In this document: positions 44,247 to 53,478 of the stretch, piece by piece
Layout of the letters: each line of letters starts with the position of its first letter
Position numbering within the stretch: the stretch's first letter is position 1
Assembly (NCBI RefSeq): GCF_027889715.1
Contig: NZ_JAPJZH010000007.1
Span: 62,001 to 126,000 of the forward strand
Direction of reading: 5' to 3'
DNA length: 64,000 nt
From: Allohoeflea poritis
GTDB taxonomy: Bacteria > Pseudomonadota > Alphaproteobacteria > Rhizobiales > Rhizobiaceae
Notes under the pieces: generated by a model
What the model saw: the letters and a program-made list of their open reading frames with translations, nothing else
Told to the model about the DNA's origin: nothing
Databases searched by the model: none
Translations under genes and position numbers: made by a program

Positions 44247-45827
44247 ATGACCATGTCACCAGATGAAATTCGAGAAACCCATGCTCGGCTCGGCAACCTG
44301 ATTTTTGATTTGAATACGCCAGAGGACGAAGCCAGGATTGCGGAAAAAACGTTCGACGAGTTGTCCCCCGCCGCATTTCAGGCTGCTCTGGCAAATTTCC
44401 GTGAAGGAACACCGAAGCTGGCGCGCCTGACCGGAGATTTGTTCAACGGTATTCAAGCACTTGGTCGGCCGCCCACACCTGAACTGGCGGCGATTGCGGC
44501 CAAGCTTTCGAAGGGGCTCGCGACTCTCCATGGCCCGGAAGGCATGCGTACCACCTTCGAAAACCCCGAAGAATTCGAGGAAGTGGCTGAAGATGAGGCC
44601 GATGTACCATCGACAGGCGAAACGACCGGATTGCCGTCTCCGTCACAGGGCCTTACGCGGCTTACTTCTTTCGAGCCCACGAATTCCCGGAAGTTCGTGG
44701 ATCTGGCCGACGAATATGCACAATTTTTCGGGTCTATGGAGTACAAGTCCGGTTCCGCGAAAGCCACCGTGATGAAGTACGCCAGAATCGCGATGAGCAA
44801 CAAACACCGCTACGAAGCGGTCGGCGGCCCGCTGGGGATTCCATGGTGGTTTATTGCAGGCGTGCACCTGCTCGAATCATCTTACAATTTCGGCACTCAC
44901 CTTCACAACGGCGACTCTCTGAACGCGCGCACCCATCGTGTGCCCGCCGGCCGTCCCGCCGCCACCCCGGCCAGCGGATCGTTGCCCTACACGTGGGAAG
45001 AAAGCGCGCGCGACGCGCTTACTGGCGAAAAGCTCAATGGTCTCACCGACTGGACTCTCTCCAGAGCGCTCTACAGGTGGGAAGCCTATAATGGTTTCGG
45101 CTATCGATCTCGAAAGATTCCGACGCCCTATCTTTGGTCTTTCTCGAACATCTACTCAAGCGGGAAGTTTGTGGGAGACGGTGTCTTCAGCGCTACTGCG
45201 GTCTCGAAACAAATCGGTGCGGCCACGTTGTTGAAAGCGCTGATCGAACTGGATGCAGCAGAGAACGTACAAACAGAACGTGTAGTCGAAGGCGAAGGCG
45301 ATGCCGCTGACTCTGATGCAGCCGATATTGCAGATGTTGCAGCGGGGACATCGCCGAATATCGACGGCCAAGTATCGAGCAATATCAACTTCAAGAGCTA
45401 TTTCGAAACGCATGCCCCGGATGTAACCCATTTCGAGTGGCACGAGTTTCTGGTCAAGGGCGGGGCGCATAGTATAGCGCATGATCCCGCTTTTGGCCTG
45501 AACACGGATCCGCCGGAGATCAAGTGGGCCAACGTCCTGCCCTTGGCTCGCGTGCTGCAGAAGGTTCGTGAGCGAATAGGTCATCCGGTCGTGTTGACAA
45601 GCGTTTATCGTAGCCCCGCATACAACGCTGCCATCCCTGGTTCGGCTACCAACAGTCAGCATGTCCAATTCAAGGCCGCTGACTTCAAAGTCTCAGGCTG
45701 GGGCACACCGGTCGATTGGCACGGTGTGGTTCGAGAGCTGCGTGACCAAGGCCTGTTCTCAGGCGGTATCGGTCGATACAACACTTTCGTTCACGTCGAC
45801 GTACGGGGCCAAAACGCGGATTGGTAG
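44247..45827 (+). CDS. Predicted peptidoglycan hydrolase: lysozyme-like domain plus M15 DD-peptidase
   Basis: The 526-residue protein has a helical N-terminus (1-150), a lysozyme-like domain at about 165-335 ('GIPWWFIAGVHLLESSYNFGTHLHNGD', likely catalytic E210, and 'YLWSFSNIY'), a low-complexity acidic linker, and a C-terminal peptidase M15 domain at about 395-520. The M15 zinc ligands are visible as H472 ('SQHVQFKAADF'), D479 and H516 ('FVHVDVR'). It should cut both the glycan strands and the peptide stems of peptidoglycan. It lacks a signal peptide, so it needs another route out, lysis, or phage-like holin action. Its partners are an upstream lipoprotein and a patatin. Confidence 0.85.
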   Translation: MTMSPDEIRETHARLGNLIFDLNTPEDEARIAEKTFDELSPAAFQAALANFREGTPKLARLTGDLFNGIQALGRPPTPELAAIAAKLSKGLATLHGPEGMRTTFENPEEFEEVAEDEADVPSTGETTGLPSPSQGLTRLTSFEPTNSRKFVDLADEYAQFFGSMEYKSGSAKATVMKYARIAMSNKHRYEAVGGPLGIPWWFIAGVHLLESSYNFGTHLHNGDSLNARTHRVPAGRPAATPASGSLPYTWEESARDALTGEKLNGLTDWTLSRALYRWEAYNGFGYRSRKIPTPYLWSFSNIYSSGKFVGDGVFSATAVSKQIGAATLLKALIELDAAENVQTERVVEGEGDAADSDAADIADVAAGTSPNIDGQVSSNINFKSYFETHAPDVTHFEWHEFLVKGGAHSIAHDPAFGLNTDPPEIKWANVLPLARVLQKVRERIGHPVVLTSVYRSPAYNAAIPGSATNSQHVQFKAADFKVSGWGTPVDWHGVVRELRDQGLFSGGIGRYNTFVHVDVRGQNADW

Positions 45828-45973
45828 TCGGGGCAGCTCAAGCATCTTCAAGACAATTGAGACAATGGGGCGTGTTTGCAGCATCGTCACAAACGAAAAG
45901 CCATTGCAACCCGCCTCAGCCGATCTCAATTACGCAACTTTTTCAGAATGTTTGAATATGCCATCTTTTGGCA

Positions 45974-48900
45974 CTAGGCTGGAAGCACGAAATCAGGCCA
46001 CAGGTCGACATCCACAACACTACAAAGTGGCACAACGGATTCCCAATTTGTGGCTTGCTCTGTTGGTTTTAGTAGTATGACCTCCGACATCTTGTCGTCC
46101 AAATACTGATGGAGTTCTTCTTTTGATTGTTCGGCAGCTATCAATACGGATGCACCATCCTGGTTGGACTGCACAACAAACACGTTTTCAGCTTGCCTTT
46201 CTATAATGAGGTCTTCTCGACCTACGAAGAACTCAACAAAATCTTTCTCTCTGGGCATATCGTCCACTATGCGGCCAGACACTGCCGCATCATGCAGCCC
46301 CTTGATATCGTCTTCGTTTATATCGGCTGGTTGCAATACGTTGGAAGCTAGTTCCAATTTGTCAGTCATCAAACGGTGCAAGAGGCAATCGAAAGAGGCC
46401 CTTCCAAGCTTGGGGTGCACGGCAAGTGGCAGATGCACAGTTACTGGTCGCTGTTGGCCGATACGATGCGTTCGGTCATTGCACTGTTCCTCGACAGCAG
46501 GGTTCCACCATCTGGTTAAGTGAATGACGTGATTTGCTGCTGTCAGCGTCAATCCGGTTCCTGCCGCGCGCGGGCCAAGCACCAGAACGTCAAAACCCTC
46601 ATCATTAGAAAGGTGCCTCTGAAAGCGGTCTGTAATATCTTTTCGATCATCTATTGGTGTATCGCCATTTATCAACATTACCTCTGGCAGATCGAATTCT
46701 ATTTTAAGAACCTCGATGAACCATGCCTGTATGTCACGATTCTCAATGAATATGAGGACACGCTCATTCCTGGATTTAATAAGTGCCAGTATATCCAACA
46801 CTGCCTTGGTCCGCGCTGATGCAGCTGCAAAATCACTCCCCAACTCACCCTCTATCAAACCAGGATGAGCTGACGCGCGCCTTATGTGCTGCAGAACTTG
46901 CAAAATCCCCCCGGTTTTCGCCCGTGCTTCATCATACCGAATCGCTTGTGTCTCAGGCATTTCGCGGGGATACAGCAGTCTAGTTTTTGGTGGAATTGAA
47001 GGATCGGCCTCTGCTTTGGTTCGTCGCATACAAAGTGGGGGGCGGTCACCTTTGGAATCGAACAGCGCGTTACGAAGTTGTGCCAACCTTGCATGGGAGG
47101 GTCTGTCGAACAGTCGGCGAAATCCAGACAGAGCCCCGAGTGCTCCAGGGCAAATAACATCCATTATTGCCCAGATATCACGTGTAGCGTTCTCTATTGG
47201 TGTACCGGTCAACCCAATTGTAAATTCGGCATTCATCGCTTTCGCTGCACGCGAACGCTGTGTTCGAGGATTTTTTACGAACTGCATCTCATCGAAGACC
47301 GCCACAGAAAATGGAAGCTGTGCCAAACTGACAGCATAGTTTGCAAGAGTCTGATACGTTGTGATCACAGTTCCGCGAGCACCGCGCAGAGGCTCTAAAT
47401 CCAAGTGTTCTCGACCATCACCAATATCGCGACCTTTGATGGATTTGATCTTCCATCTTGACAGCTCAGGACCGTAAAATTTGTATATCGGTCCGAGTGC
47501 ACCATTAGAGAGGTGCGTTTCGATCTCAGCCTCCCAATTACGCAATAATGATGTCGGCGCAACAATCAGCGTCGGTTTTGGTGCGACTTCTTCCGCCTCC
47601 ATCTGAATATTCAGCCATGCAAGGAAAGAGAGTGTTTGAAGCGTTTTTCCTAGACCCTGCTCATCAGCATTTAACAATCCAGGAAGACCGCTCGCCCAGG
47701 CTTTTAACTGCCACTGAAACGATTGGCTCTGATAGTATCGCAGTGGGGTCTTTACACTGGAGGGTAGCTTAGTATCTATGTCCACCCTTCGAGGGGTAGC
47801 GCCTGCGACGTACTCAACATCCCAGAAGTTATCGTGTGTCAAAGGCAAGAATGCATCAGCAGCTTCCAGAGGCGGTTCTGCTTGCCTTTCAGGAAGCATG
47901 GCCAATCGACGTTCTAGAGCTTCTGCAACTTGTCCATTCGCCGGAATGTCTCCGACATCAAGCGACACGAAATCAACCCCATCAATTATCGCCGTCCTAA
48001 CCGCCTGCAGAGCATTTGCCACATCTTCATCCAAAATGGCCCCAAGAACTTCCCCAATGGAAACGTTCATGGTGGCAGGCAACCAAGGAAGGCCTGTACC
48101 AGCGTTGATTTCCGAAGGTGTCGGGGGTACTACACCAACCCCTGTTACTCTGTCTGACCAACTGTTCGTCTCAGTCCAACCGTTTCCAACAGTTTGTTCG
48201 ATGAGCTCCACTACGCCTTCGGGACTGGTCTCCTCGTTGATGCGTCCGGTTTCGCGCAACTGTTCTTCAATTGCTTCCGCAATTATCCGTGGTGCGTTCT
48301 CAATAAAGTATCGTCGCTCATTCGCATCGCCCTGCATGGCTTCGGCGATCACCCGAAGCACAGGTGCCGCCGACCTATCAACAACTGTAAACGTGCCGTC
48401 CGAAAGCCTATAAGCTGGTTGAGCACCGCGCCGTATCACAGCATCCTGAAAGCTCTCCAATTGCGAACCAAACAAGGCCGGCCAGTCCACACCCTGTTCA
48501 TTATTTTCATTTACAGAAAATGGTACTGGTGCAAATTCATCTTCTCTTTCCGAATTCACTTCAATTCCGACACGACTTATCGTGACGATTCTAAGGTCGT
48601 TCAAGAATTGGTCTAGCGCCACACTCTCACCGTCATCACCAAGGAGAGTTTTAAAACGAGCGAGAGTTTGCCAGTGCTTTTCCAACGGAGCAGTAGGATC
48701 GAAAGTGGCGGATATTGTTATAGCCTCAAATATCGCCTCGGGCAGTCGCATGCTGTATTCAGGCGAGTCTGGATGTAAAATGGAACCGCTGCGAGCAACG
48801 GCTTCACGCCTTCCGTTGTTTTCCCACCACCACTTGAACTCTGCGTCTTCGCTGCCCAAATCGCCCTGAAGTTTAGCGCAGAAAACAAGATCGTGGACTA

Positions 48901-49177
48901 ACGCGGGAAGCCCAAGTGTGTTGGCGAATGGCTCGTCCAGCCGGGACACGAGCCTGTGTGATAACGCAATTGAGTCTCGTCGGATAACACTGTCTTTGGC
49001 TTCAGGATCTAGCGAATGAACCCTAGCTAGCGCATAGGCCAGTTCTCGTTCCGCTTTCGGCAACGCAGTTAGATCAATATCGAGATCTCGTTTCCAACGC
49101 CGCAGAATACCAGGGGACGTCTTTTCGGGACGAAGAATTACCGCATCGTTCTTCACGTCTAAGGTGAATTTGATCAA
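45974..49177 (-). CDS. zorD: Zorya type I protein ZorD: SNF2-family helicase
   Basis: The 1067-residue protein has a long N-terminal region (1-470) and an SNF2 helicase core: motif I 'DEQGLGKT' at 505-512, motif II as DEMQ (629-632) instead of DEAH, motif III 'GLTGTPIEN', and motif VI 'QCNDRTHRIGQQRP' (898-911). ZorD is the DNA-acting effector of type I Zorya and degrades or processes invading phage DNA once the ZorAB motor is triggered. Its start overlaps the zorC stop by four bases. A C-terminal tail of about 115 residues follows the helicase. Confidence 0.93.
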   Translation of the reverse strand: MIKFTLDVKNDAVILRPEKTSPGILRRWKRDLDIDLTALPKAERELAYALARVHSLDPEAKDSVIRRDSIALSHRLVSRLDEPFANTLGLPALVHDLVFCAKLQGDLGSEDAEFKWWWENNGRREAVARSGSILHPDSPEYSMRLPEAIFEAITISATFDPTAPLEKHWQTLARFKTLLGDDGESVALDQFLNDLRIVTISRVGIEVNSEREDEFAPVPFSVNENNEQGVDWPALFGSQLESFQDAVIRRGAQPAYRLSDGTFTVVDRSAAPVLRVIAEAMQGDANERRYFIENAPRIIAEAIEEQLRETGRINEETSPEGVVELIEQTVGNGWTETNSWSDRVTGVGVVPPTPSEINAGTGLPWLPATMNVSIGEVLGAILDEDVANALQAVRTAIIDGVDFVSLDVGDIPANGQVAEALERRLAMLPERQAEPPLEAADAFLPLTHDNFWDVEYVAGATPRRVDIDTKLPSSVKTPLRYYQSQSFQWQLKAWASGLPGLLNADEQGLGKTLQTLSFLAWLNIQMEAEEVAPKPTLIVAPTSLLRNWEAEIETHLSNGALGPIYKFYGPELSRWKIKSIKGRDIGDGREHLDLEPLRGARGTVITTYQTLANYAVSLAQLPFSVAVFDEMQFVKNPRTQRSRAAKAMNAEFTIGLTGTPIENATRDIWAIMDVICPGALGALSGFRRLFDRPSHARLAQLRNALFDSKGDRPPLCMRRTKAEADPSIPPKTRLLYPREMPETQAIRYDEARAKTGGILQVLQHIRRASAHPGLIEGELGSDFAAASARTKAVLDILALIKSRNERVLIFIENRDIQAWFIEVLKIEFDLPEVMLINGDTPIDDRKDITDRFQRHLSNDEGFDVLVLGPRAAGTGLTLTAANHVIHLTRWWNPAVEEQCNDRTHRIGQQRPVTVHLPLAVHPKLGRASFDCLLHRLMTDKLELASNVLQPADINEDDIKGLHDAAVSGRIVDDMPREKDFVEFFVGREDLIIERQAENVFVVQSNQDGASVLIAAEQSKEELHQYLDDKMSEVILLKPTEQATNWESVVPLCSVVDVDLWPDFVLPA

Positions 49178-50487
49178 CTTTGAAGTCTCCTACGTACCCA
49201 ATTCCTCCAGTGTCCTGGTGGGTCATGCCAGTTCGTATTTCGCTTGTCTTCCCTCGGTAAAGTGATGTCTTGATCAAGGTAAATGGGTTCATAAAGCTTT
49301 GGCCGTGCTGGAAATCCTTTGTCAAATATGTGGACCCTGTAGTTGTGAGATCCCTCAACGATCACTCTTTCCCCAGAACGCATTATCAGCAGTGAAGTGT
49401 CCGTTCTTGAGCCCGATTGTTTTGCGAAAGAACGATAGGACACGTCGCCCGTTACTTGTGCCCTCTTGAGGGCGACGGCCTCTGCAGCGGGGTGCAAAGC
49501 GACCCAAGCTTCTTCAACAATTCCGTCCTCGAAAAGTGACGTCCAAAATGTGCGTCGAACTTTCCAAGTTTCTCGATTTTCTACATCTGAAATAACGTCC
49601 ATGAATGCACGTATGCTATCGCCTGCAAGCCAGCGCATTAACACAGCTGTGTGAGTTTCAGCCATTCTGTTCCAGACTTCTGGAGCTTCGATACGTGGAT
49701 CGCCGAAGTGATCAATCATCCAATCGACCAAAAGCCTCTTGATGTCGTCGGACGGATCCCTTCTTAGCCATGGATCTAGAAGCAATCTCAGACCTTCTAG
49801 CAGGGCATCGCCTTGCAACTTTCTACCGTTGTTTGGAGTGATCCATCGCATTAGAGTGGTAATATGTTCACGTGTCTCGGCGAGCGGCAGAAGCCTAAAG
49901 TAGGCTGATTGAGACTTGGCACAAAAACCGGTTCCATGGGGATTGGGTAACCCTTGTGAAACGCACCAAGCGTATGCATCTTGCTGCTGTTTCATACGTT
50001 CAGCAAATCTTCCTGCACCGCGTATTGCGTCTCCAATCTCAGGGCACGACATAAACAAATTCAAAAACTGCTCAGGCAAATCCTCTAATCGTTTGGCGAT
50101 TATTTCAGCAGCTAAAATCGTGTTTCGACTTTCAGCAATCCAGCTTTCAAGATAACCCTCACACAGCGCGGCCAATAATTGCCCGCGCGATGTTACGGCA
50201 GCTTCGGAAAACAAAAACTCCACGAGACTTGGATGCTGTTTCAAACGATCTGAAACCGCCGCTCGAATTAGAGTTGAGATGTCGCCTTCTGTTGCGCCGT
50301 CCCAATCATTCGTCTCTAACCGTCTACTGTATGCTCTAGCAATTGCAGAAAGATCTTCGTCGCTTCGGTGGACAAAGTCTGGCACCTTCATCTTGATGGC
50401 ATTATAGATGCGATCAAGCCGAACCGGTTTAGATATGCGCTTCGGGCGAGGGTTTCCAAATGCTACCAGTGTTTCAAGTGTACTCAT
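49174..50487 (-). CDS. zorC: Zorya type I protein ZorC (EH-signature domain)
   Basis: The 437-residue, mainly helical protein lies between the zorB and zorD genes with four-base overlaps at both ends. Segments such as 'LLVDWMIDHFGDPRIEAPEVW' and 'VLMRWLAGDSIRAFMDVISD' resemble the EH-signature family that defines ZorC, and the C-terminus has a conserved-looking basic and aromatic region 'NTNWHDPPGHWRNWVRRRL'. ZorC is a cytoplasmic DNA-binding partner of ZorD. Assignment rests on gene position and family resemblance. Confidence 0.9.
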   Translation of the reverse strand: MSTLETLVAFGNPRPKRISKPVRLDRIYNAIKMKVPDFVHRSDEDLSAIARAYSRRLETNDWDGATEGDISTLIRAAVSDRLKQHPSLVEFLFSEAAVTSRGQLLAALCEGYLESWIAESRNTILAAEIIAKRLEDLPEQFLNLFMSCPEIGDAIRGAGRFAERMKQQQDAYAWCVSQGLPNPHGTGFCAKSQSAYFRLLPLAETREHITTLMRWITPNNGRKLQGDALLEGLRLLLDPWLRRDPSDDIKRLLVDWMIDHFGDPRIEAPEVWNRMAETHTAVLMRWLAGDSIRAFMDVISDVENRETWKVRRTFWTSLFEDGIVEEAWVALHPAAEAVALKRAQVTGDVSYRSFAKQSGSRTDTSLLIMRSGERVIVEGSHNYRVHIFDKGFPARPKLYEPIYLDQDITLPREDKRNTNWHDPPGHWRNWVRRRLQS

Positions 50488-51527
50488 TCACTGCCACCCA
50501 CCAGTAGTCTTTCTCTAATCCTGGCAATATCGTCGACAACAGCCGGTTGAACCATGATAAAGCGGAGGTCAATCCGTCTGTTTGCTGCTCGTCCTTCCTC
50601 GGATCTGTTGTCAGCGATCGGCCGATCTTTTCCGTATCCGGCAACAGAAAGTACTGGTTGTCCTGAGAGATTCACGTGATCCGTTAGCCGACTTAAATAC
50701 TGGTTCATCGCTACATAGGTCGCGGCTGCCCGCCGCGAACTCAGCTCAACGTTGAGAGATGCGGAGCCTGTACTATCGGTATGCCCTTCAATCTGTAAGG
50801 CTTCAACTACAGCAAATGCTTCGTTGCAGTCAGAGCTGTAGGACGATCGAACTCCCAGAGTGTAACAAGGCAGAACTCCATCAATAATTTCTGCAATCCG
50901 TTCTACTTTTTTCCGCCTGTCTGTTGATAGTTCGGCACTACTAGACTCAAAAAGTCCCTCACCCTGAAACTGAAGTGCGTCGTTCGTTTTACTTAAACGG
51001 ACACCTAGTTCAGGATATTCTGCGTTTATTAGATCACGAAGACGAAGAAGTAGACGAGTGCGCTCGGCACTTACATCAGCATTGTATGTTTCCAGGCGAT
51101 TGATTTCTCGCTCTGATAGCAAACGATAAAGACGGTTTAGTTCGTCTCGCAATCTTTCATCGTCTTTAGCTGCTTCAGCTAGTTGTTCATTCGATTTCTG
51201 CCGTATTGCAAGCTCTTCACGAAGTGCTGTGTTCTCCGCCAGCAACTCAGAGATGTTCAGTTCCTCGGGTATCCCTGACAAACGAGACAAGAGTGTTTCC
51301 ATTCGACGAATTGTCTGTTGTAGTTGCTCGTCACGTTCGGCAAGGCGGTTGGCCACTCGGTCGTATTCATCCTGCGAAACAACCGCTTCTGGGCGCAGCT
51401 GACTGGCAAAAAACGCCAGCAAAATTAGTACAATAAATAGGATACTCACCGCCATGTCTGTCATGGAGATAAAAACTGACTCGTCTTCATCTTCTGAATG
51501 CCGATGGTACCGTCGCAAGGTTCTCAT
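50484..51527 (-). CDS. zorB: Zorya protein ZorB: MotB-like stator subunit with OmpA domain
   Basis: The 347-residue inner-membrane protein has a short cytoplasmic N-terminus, one transmembrane helix ('MAVSILFIVLILLAFFASQ') with the ion-carrying Asp at D24 ('SMTDMAVS'), a periplasmic coiled coil (about 55-165), and a C-terminal OmpA-like peptidoglycan-binding domain ('IEGHTDSTGSASLNVELSSRRAAA', 'GYGKDRPIADNRSEEGRAANRRIDL'). With ZorA it forms a proton-driven motor that senses phage entry. Overlap with zorA is four bases. Confidence 0.94.
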   Translation of the reverse strand: MRTLRRYHRHSEDEDESVFISMTDMAVSILFIVLILLAFFASQLRPEAVVSQDEYDRVANRLAERDEQLQQTIRRMETLLSRLSGIPEELNISELLAENTALREELAIRQKSNEQLAEAAKDDERLRDELNRLYRLLSEREINRLETYNADVSAERTRLLLRLRDLINAEYPELGVRLSKTNDALQFQGEGLFESSSAELSTDRRKKVERIAEIIDGVLPCYTLGVRSSYSSDCNEAFAVVEALQIEGHTDSTGSASLNVELSSRRAAATYVAMNQYLSRLTDHVNLSGQPVLSVAGYGKDRPIADNRSEEGRAANRRIDLRFIMVQPAVVDDIARIRERLLVGGSE

Positions 51528-52993
51528 TGAACTTGTCGCTCCGAAGCTCCGGTGGTTTCGGGCTCATAACTTTTGGCACCATCAATTAGGCTCTGTAGTC
51601 GTTGAAGTGCATCTGCATATCGATCGTGCACGGAGCTTGAAAACTTCTCTACTTCACCAACCGCGCTGTCCAAATTGTCTTTATAGCTACGCAGCGCTCT
51701 ATCCATTTCTCCATCATACGCTTTTGCACGCTGCTCAAACGCGTCGACTTGTTCGCGAATTGCGGTAGCTGTACTCAACAGAACCGTCGATTGCTCACTC
51801 AAAGAGGCTTGCGCGGCATTCACCATGTTGATGCTCGCTTTTGCAATAGAGCGTGCTGTGTCGGAAGTTTCCGCTATCGATTCGGCTAGTGGTGTCGCGC
51901 CCCGTTCCAGCTTTTCGCCAGCCGCAGCGAGTTTACCATTAACCATTTCAAGCCGACGAGAAACCGCGTCAAGCCCAGCTGTAGTCTTTTCCATTTCGCC
52001 AACAAAACCATTCGTAACATCAGCCAATTGAGATGTTAAATCCGCCATCTTTTCAGAAGCCAATTCCATTTGTTCTCCCGCATGGGTGATAGAACCCGAG
52101 AGAGTATCGGCCACCTGCCCAGCAACTGCGCGAAGTGCCTGGCCCGCCGCATCTGATCCTTGGTCAACGGCCTGTTGGAGTGGTTTTGTTAGTGCTTCAA
52201 TCAGTTCAGTGTTGAGGCGCTGCATGTGGCTCCTCATTGAACGAGCTTCCTCGAGTTGATCTTGAGAAAGCGCCTCGAGGCTTACGAACTGAACCCTACG
52301 TTCTACTTGGTGAGAAAGATCAGCCACTGCATTTTCGATTTTGCGTGAGCGCCACCGGATAAACAAACTCAAGATAATTGATGCGAACAGCCCTGAAAGG
52401 GACATGATGAACTTTGCTGATGCAACGGACAGCAAGTCATTGAGAGAAGCTGTTAACAAGGTCTGGTCTGCTCCAGATCCTGCACTTCTCAGTGTTTCAC
52501 CAGTTTGTACCAGTGCAGCGACTAGCCCCAGAAAGGTTAGGAATAAGCCAACAGAAACAAAGACTCCTGGCCAAAACCGCCAGCCCGCCAAGCCAAAACC
52601 CAAGTTAGAGATATTAAAGAACTCATTCGGACGTGCCGAATTCCTGATTACCGCGTTGCCGCCATCAATCGGCTCAATCAACGTTTCACGGAATTCGGCC
52701 CAAGCGTCTGAGAGCTTCCTTTTGTTGTTGTTAGATCTCCAATCCAATATCTGCTTTGAAATGGTACTGTATTGCTGCGTAAACTCCGTCTCGTTTGCAG
52801 TTTTCTGCACAAGTTTGCTGAGGGAGATGACCGCTCTATGTTCACGTGCCGTTACAACCCAAATTAGGAAACCTATGAACCCCGCCGCAACCATGATTGC
52901 CAATGATACAATCCCCGGAACCGAAGGATTGGTGAGCAACTCTGCTACGTCCAGGATGTGGTCGCGAGTCCAAAGACCAAATACTTCCAACAT
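51524..52993 (-). CDS. zorA: Zorya protein ZorA: MotA-like stator subunit with helical tail
   Basis: The 489-residue protein carries membrane helices at about residues 20-45, 135-165 and 190-215 with a MotA/TolQ/ExbB-like core ('GWRFWPGVFVSVGLFLTFLGLVAALV', 'AKFIMSLSGLFASIILSLFIRW'), then a long cytoplasmic helical tail. ZorA forms a pentamer around the ZorB dimer. I start at the ATG at 52993 with GGAA upstream; a TTG at 53008 is in frame. E. coli type I ZorA as I recall is over 700 residues with a longer tail, so this tail is short for type I. The tail resembles chemoreceptor-like helices. Confidence 0.93.
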   Translation of the reverse strand: MLEVFGLWTRDHILDVAELLTNPSVPGIVSLAIMVAAGFIGFLIWVVTAREHRAVISLSKLVQKTANETEFTQQYSTISKQILDWRSNNNKRKLSDAWAEFRETLIEPIDGGNAVIRNSARPNEFFNISNLGFGLAGWRFWPGVFVSVGLFLTFLGLVAALVQTGETLRSAGSGADQTLLTASLNDLLSVASAKFIMSLSGLFASIILSLFIRWRSRKIENAVADLSHQVERRVQFVSLEALSQDQLEEARSMRSHMQRLNTELIEALTKPLQQAVDQGSDAAGQALRAVAGQVADTLSGSITHAGEQMELASEKMADLTSQLADVTNGFVGEMEKTTAGLDAVSRRLEMVNGKLAAAGEKLERGATPLAESIAETSDTARSIAKASINMVNAAQASLSEQSTVLLSTATAIREQVDAFEQRAKAYDGEMDRALRSYKDNLDSAVGEVEKFSSSVHDRYADALQRLQSLIDGAKSYEPETTGASERQVQ

Positions 52994-53478
52994 ACAAGTT
53001 CCAATCAAAATATTGCGACGACAACTCCAACCGAAACTGAGATTATGCCGTGGCTACGCAATCGTTCTTGGTCTCACATTCTGAAACACATGATCTCAAA
53101 TTGGAAACTCGCTCAATCTAGGTACAAAACTGGGTACCCATAGACCTGACCTTTTGACATCGGTAGCGGCAACGATCCCCATCAATGGAAGATTGCCCAA
53201 TCTATTAAGCTAGATTTCGCTCGTCAAAAAAAATGCAACATCCGCGAGAGTTCGGATTCAATTTCAATTTCTTGCACTCCCACCTACTCATTTAGATCTC
53301 GCAAGCGCAATAATCTGTTCCCTAAATTTCGCAGGGTACGAATTCTGAGTTCTCAGCATGATAAGCACATTCCTTCAGAAACGGAAAAGTGCAGATCAAA
53401 CCGAGGGCACACCATACAACCACTTAGCCTGTTTGCTATCCTGATGGTTTACTCACCGATTCGATGTCGGAGTTGACA
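52994..53478. promoter_or_regulatory. Divergent promoter region between zorA and the DUF5677 gene
   Basis: This 485-bp AT-rich gap must hold both promoters. A perfect 10-bp palindrome TGGGTACCCA is at 53131-53140, preceded by GGTAC 10 bases earlier, giving a repeated GGTAC spacing. It is the best operator candidate for control of the Zorya operon. No gene is evident. Confidence 0.4.

Noticed and set aside
50484-52993. Flagellar MotAB or TolQR pair
   Set aside because: The MotA- and MotB-like genes are followed by an EH-signature protein and an SNF2 helicase, which is the type I Zorya set; no flagellar or tol genes are nearby.
45974-53008. Type II or III Zorya
   Set aside because: No HNH nuclease (ZorE) or ZorF/ZorG-type genes are present; ZorC and ZorD are.
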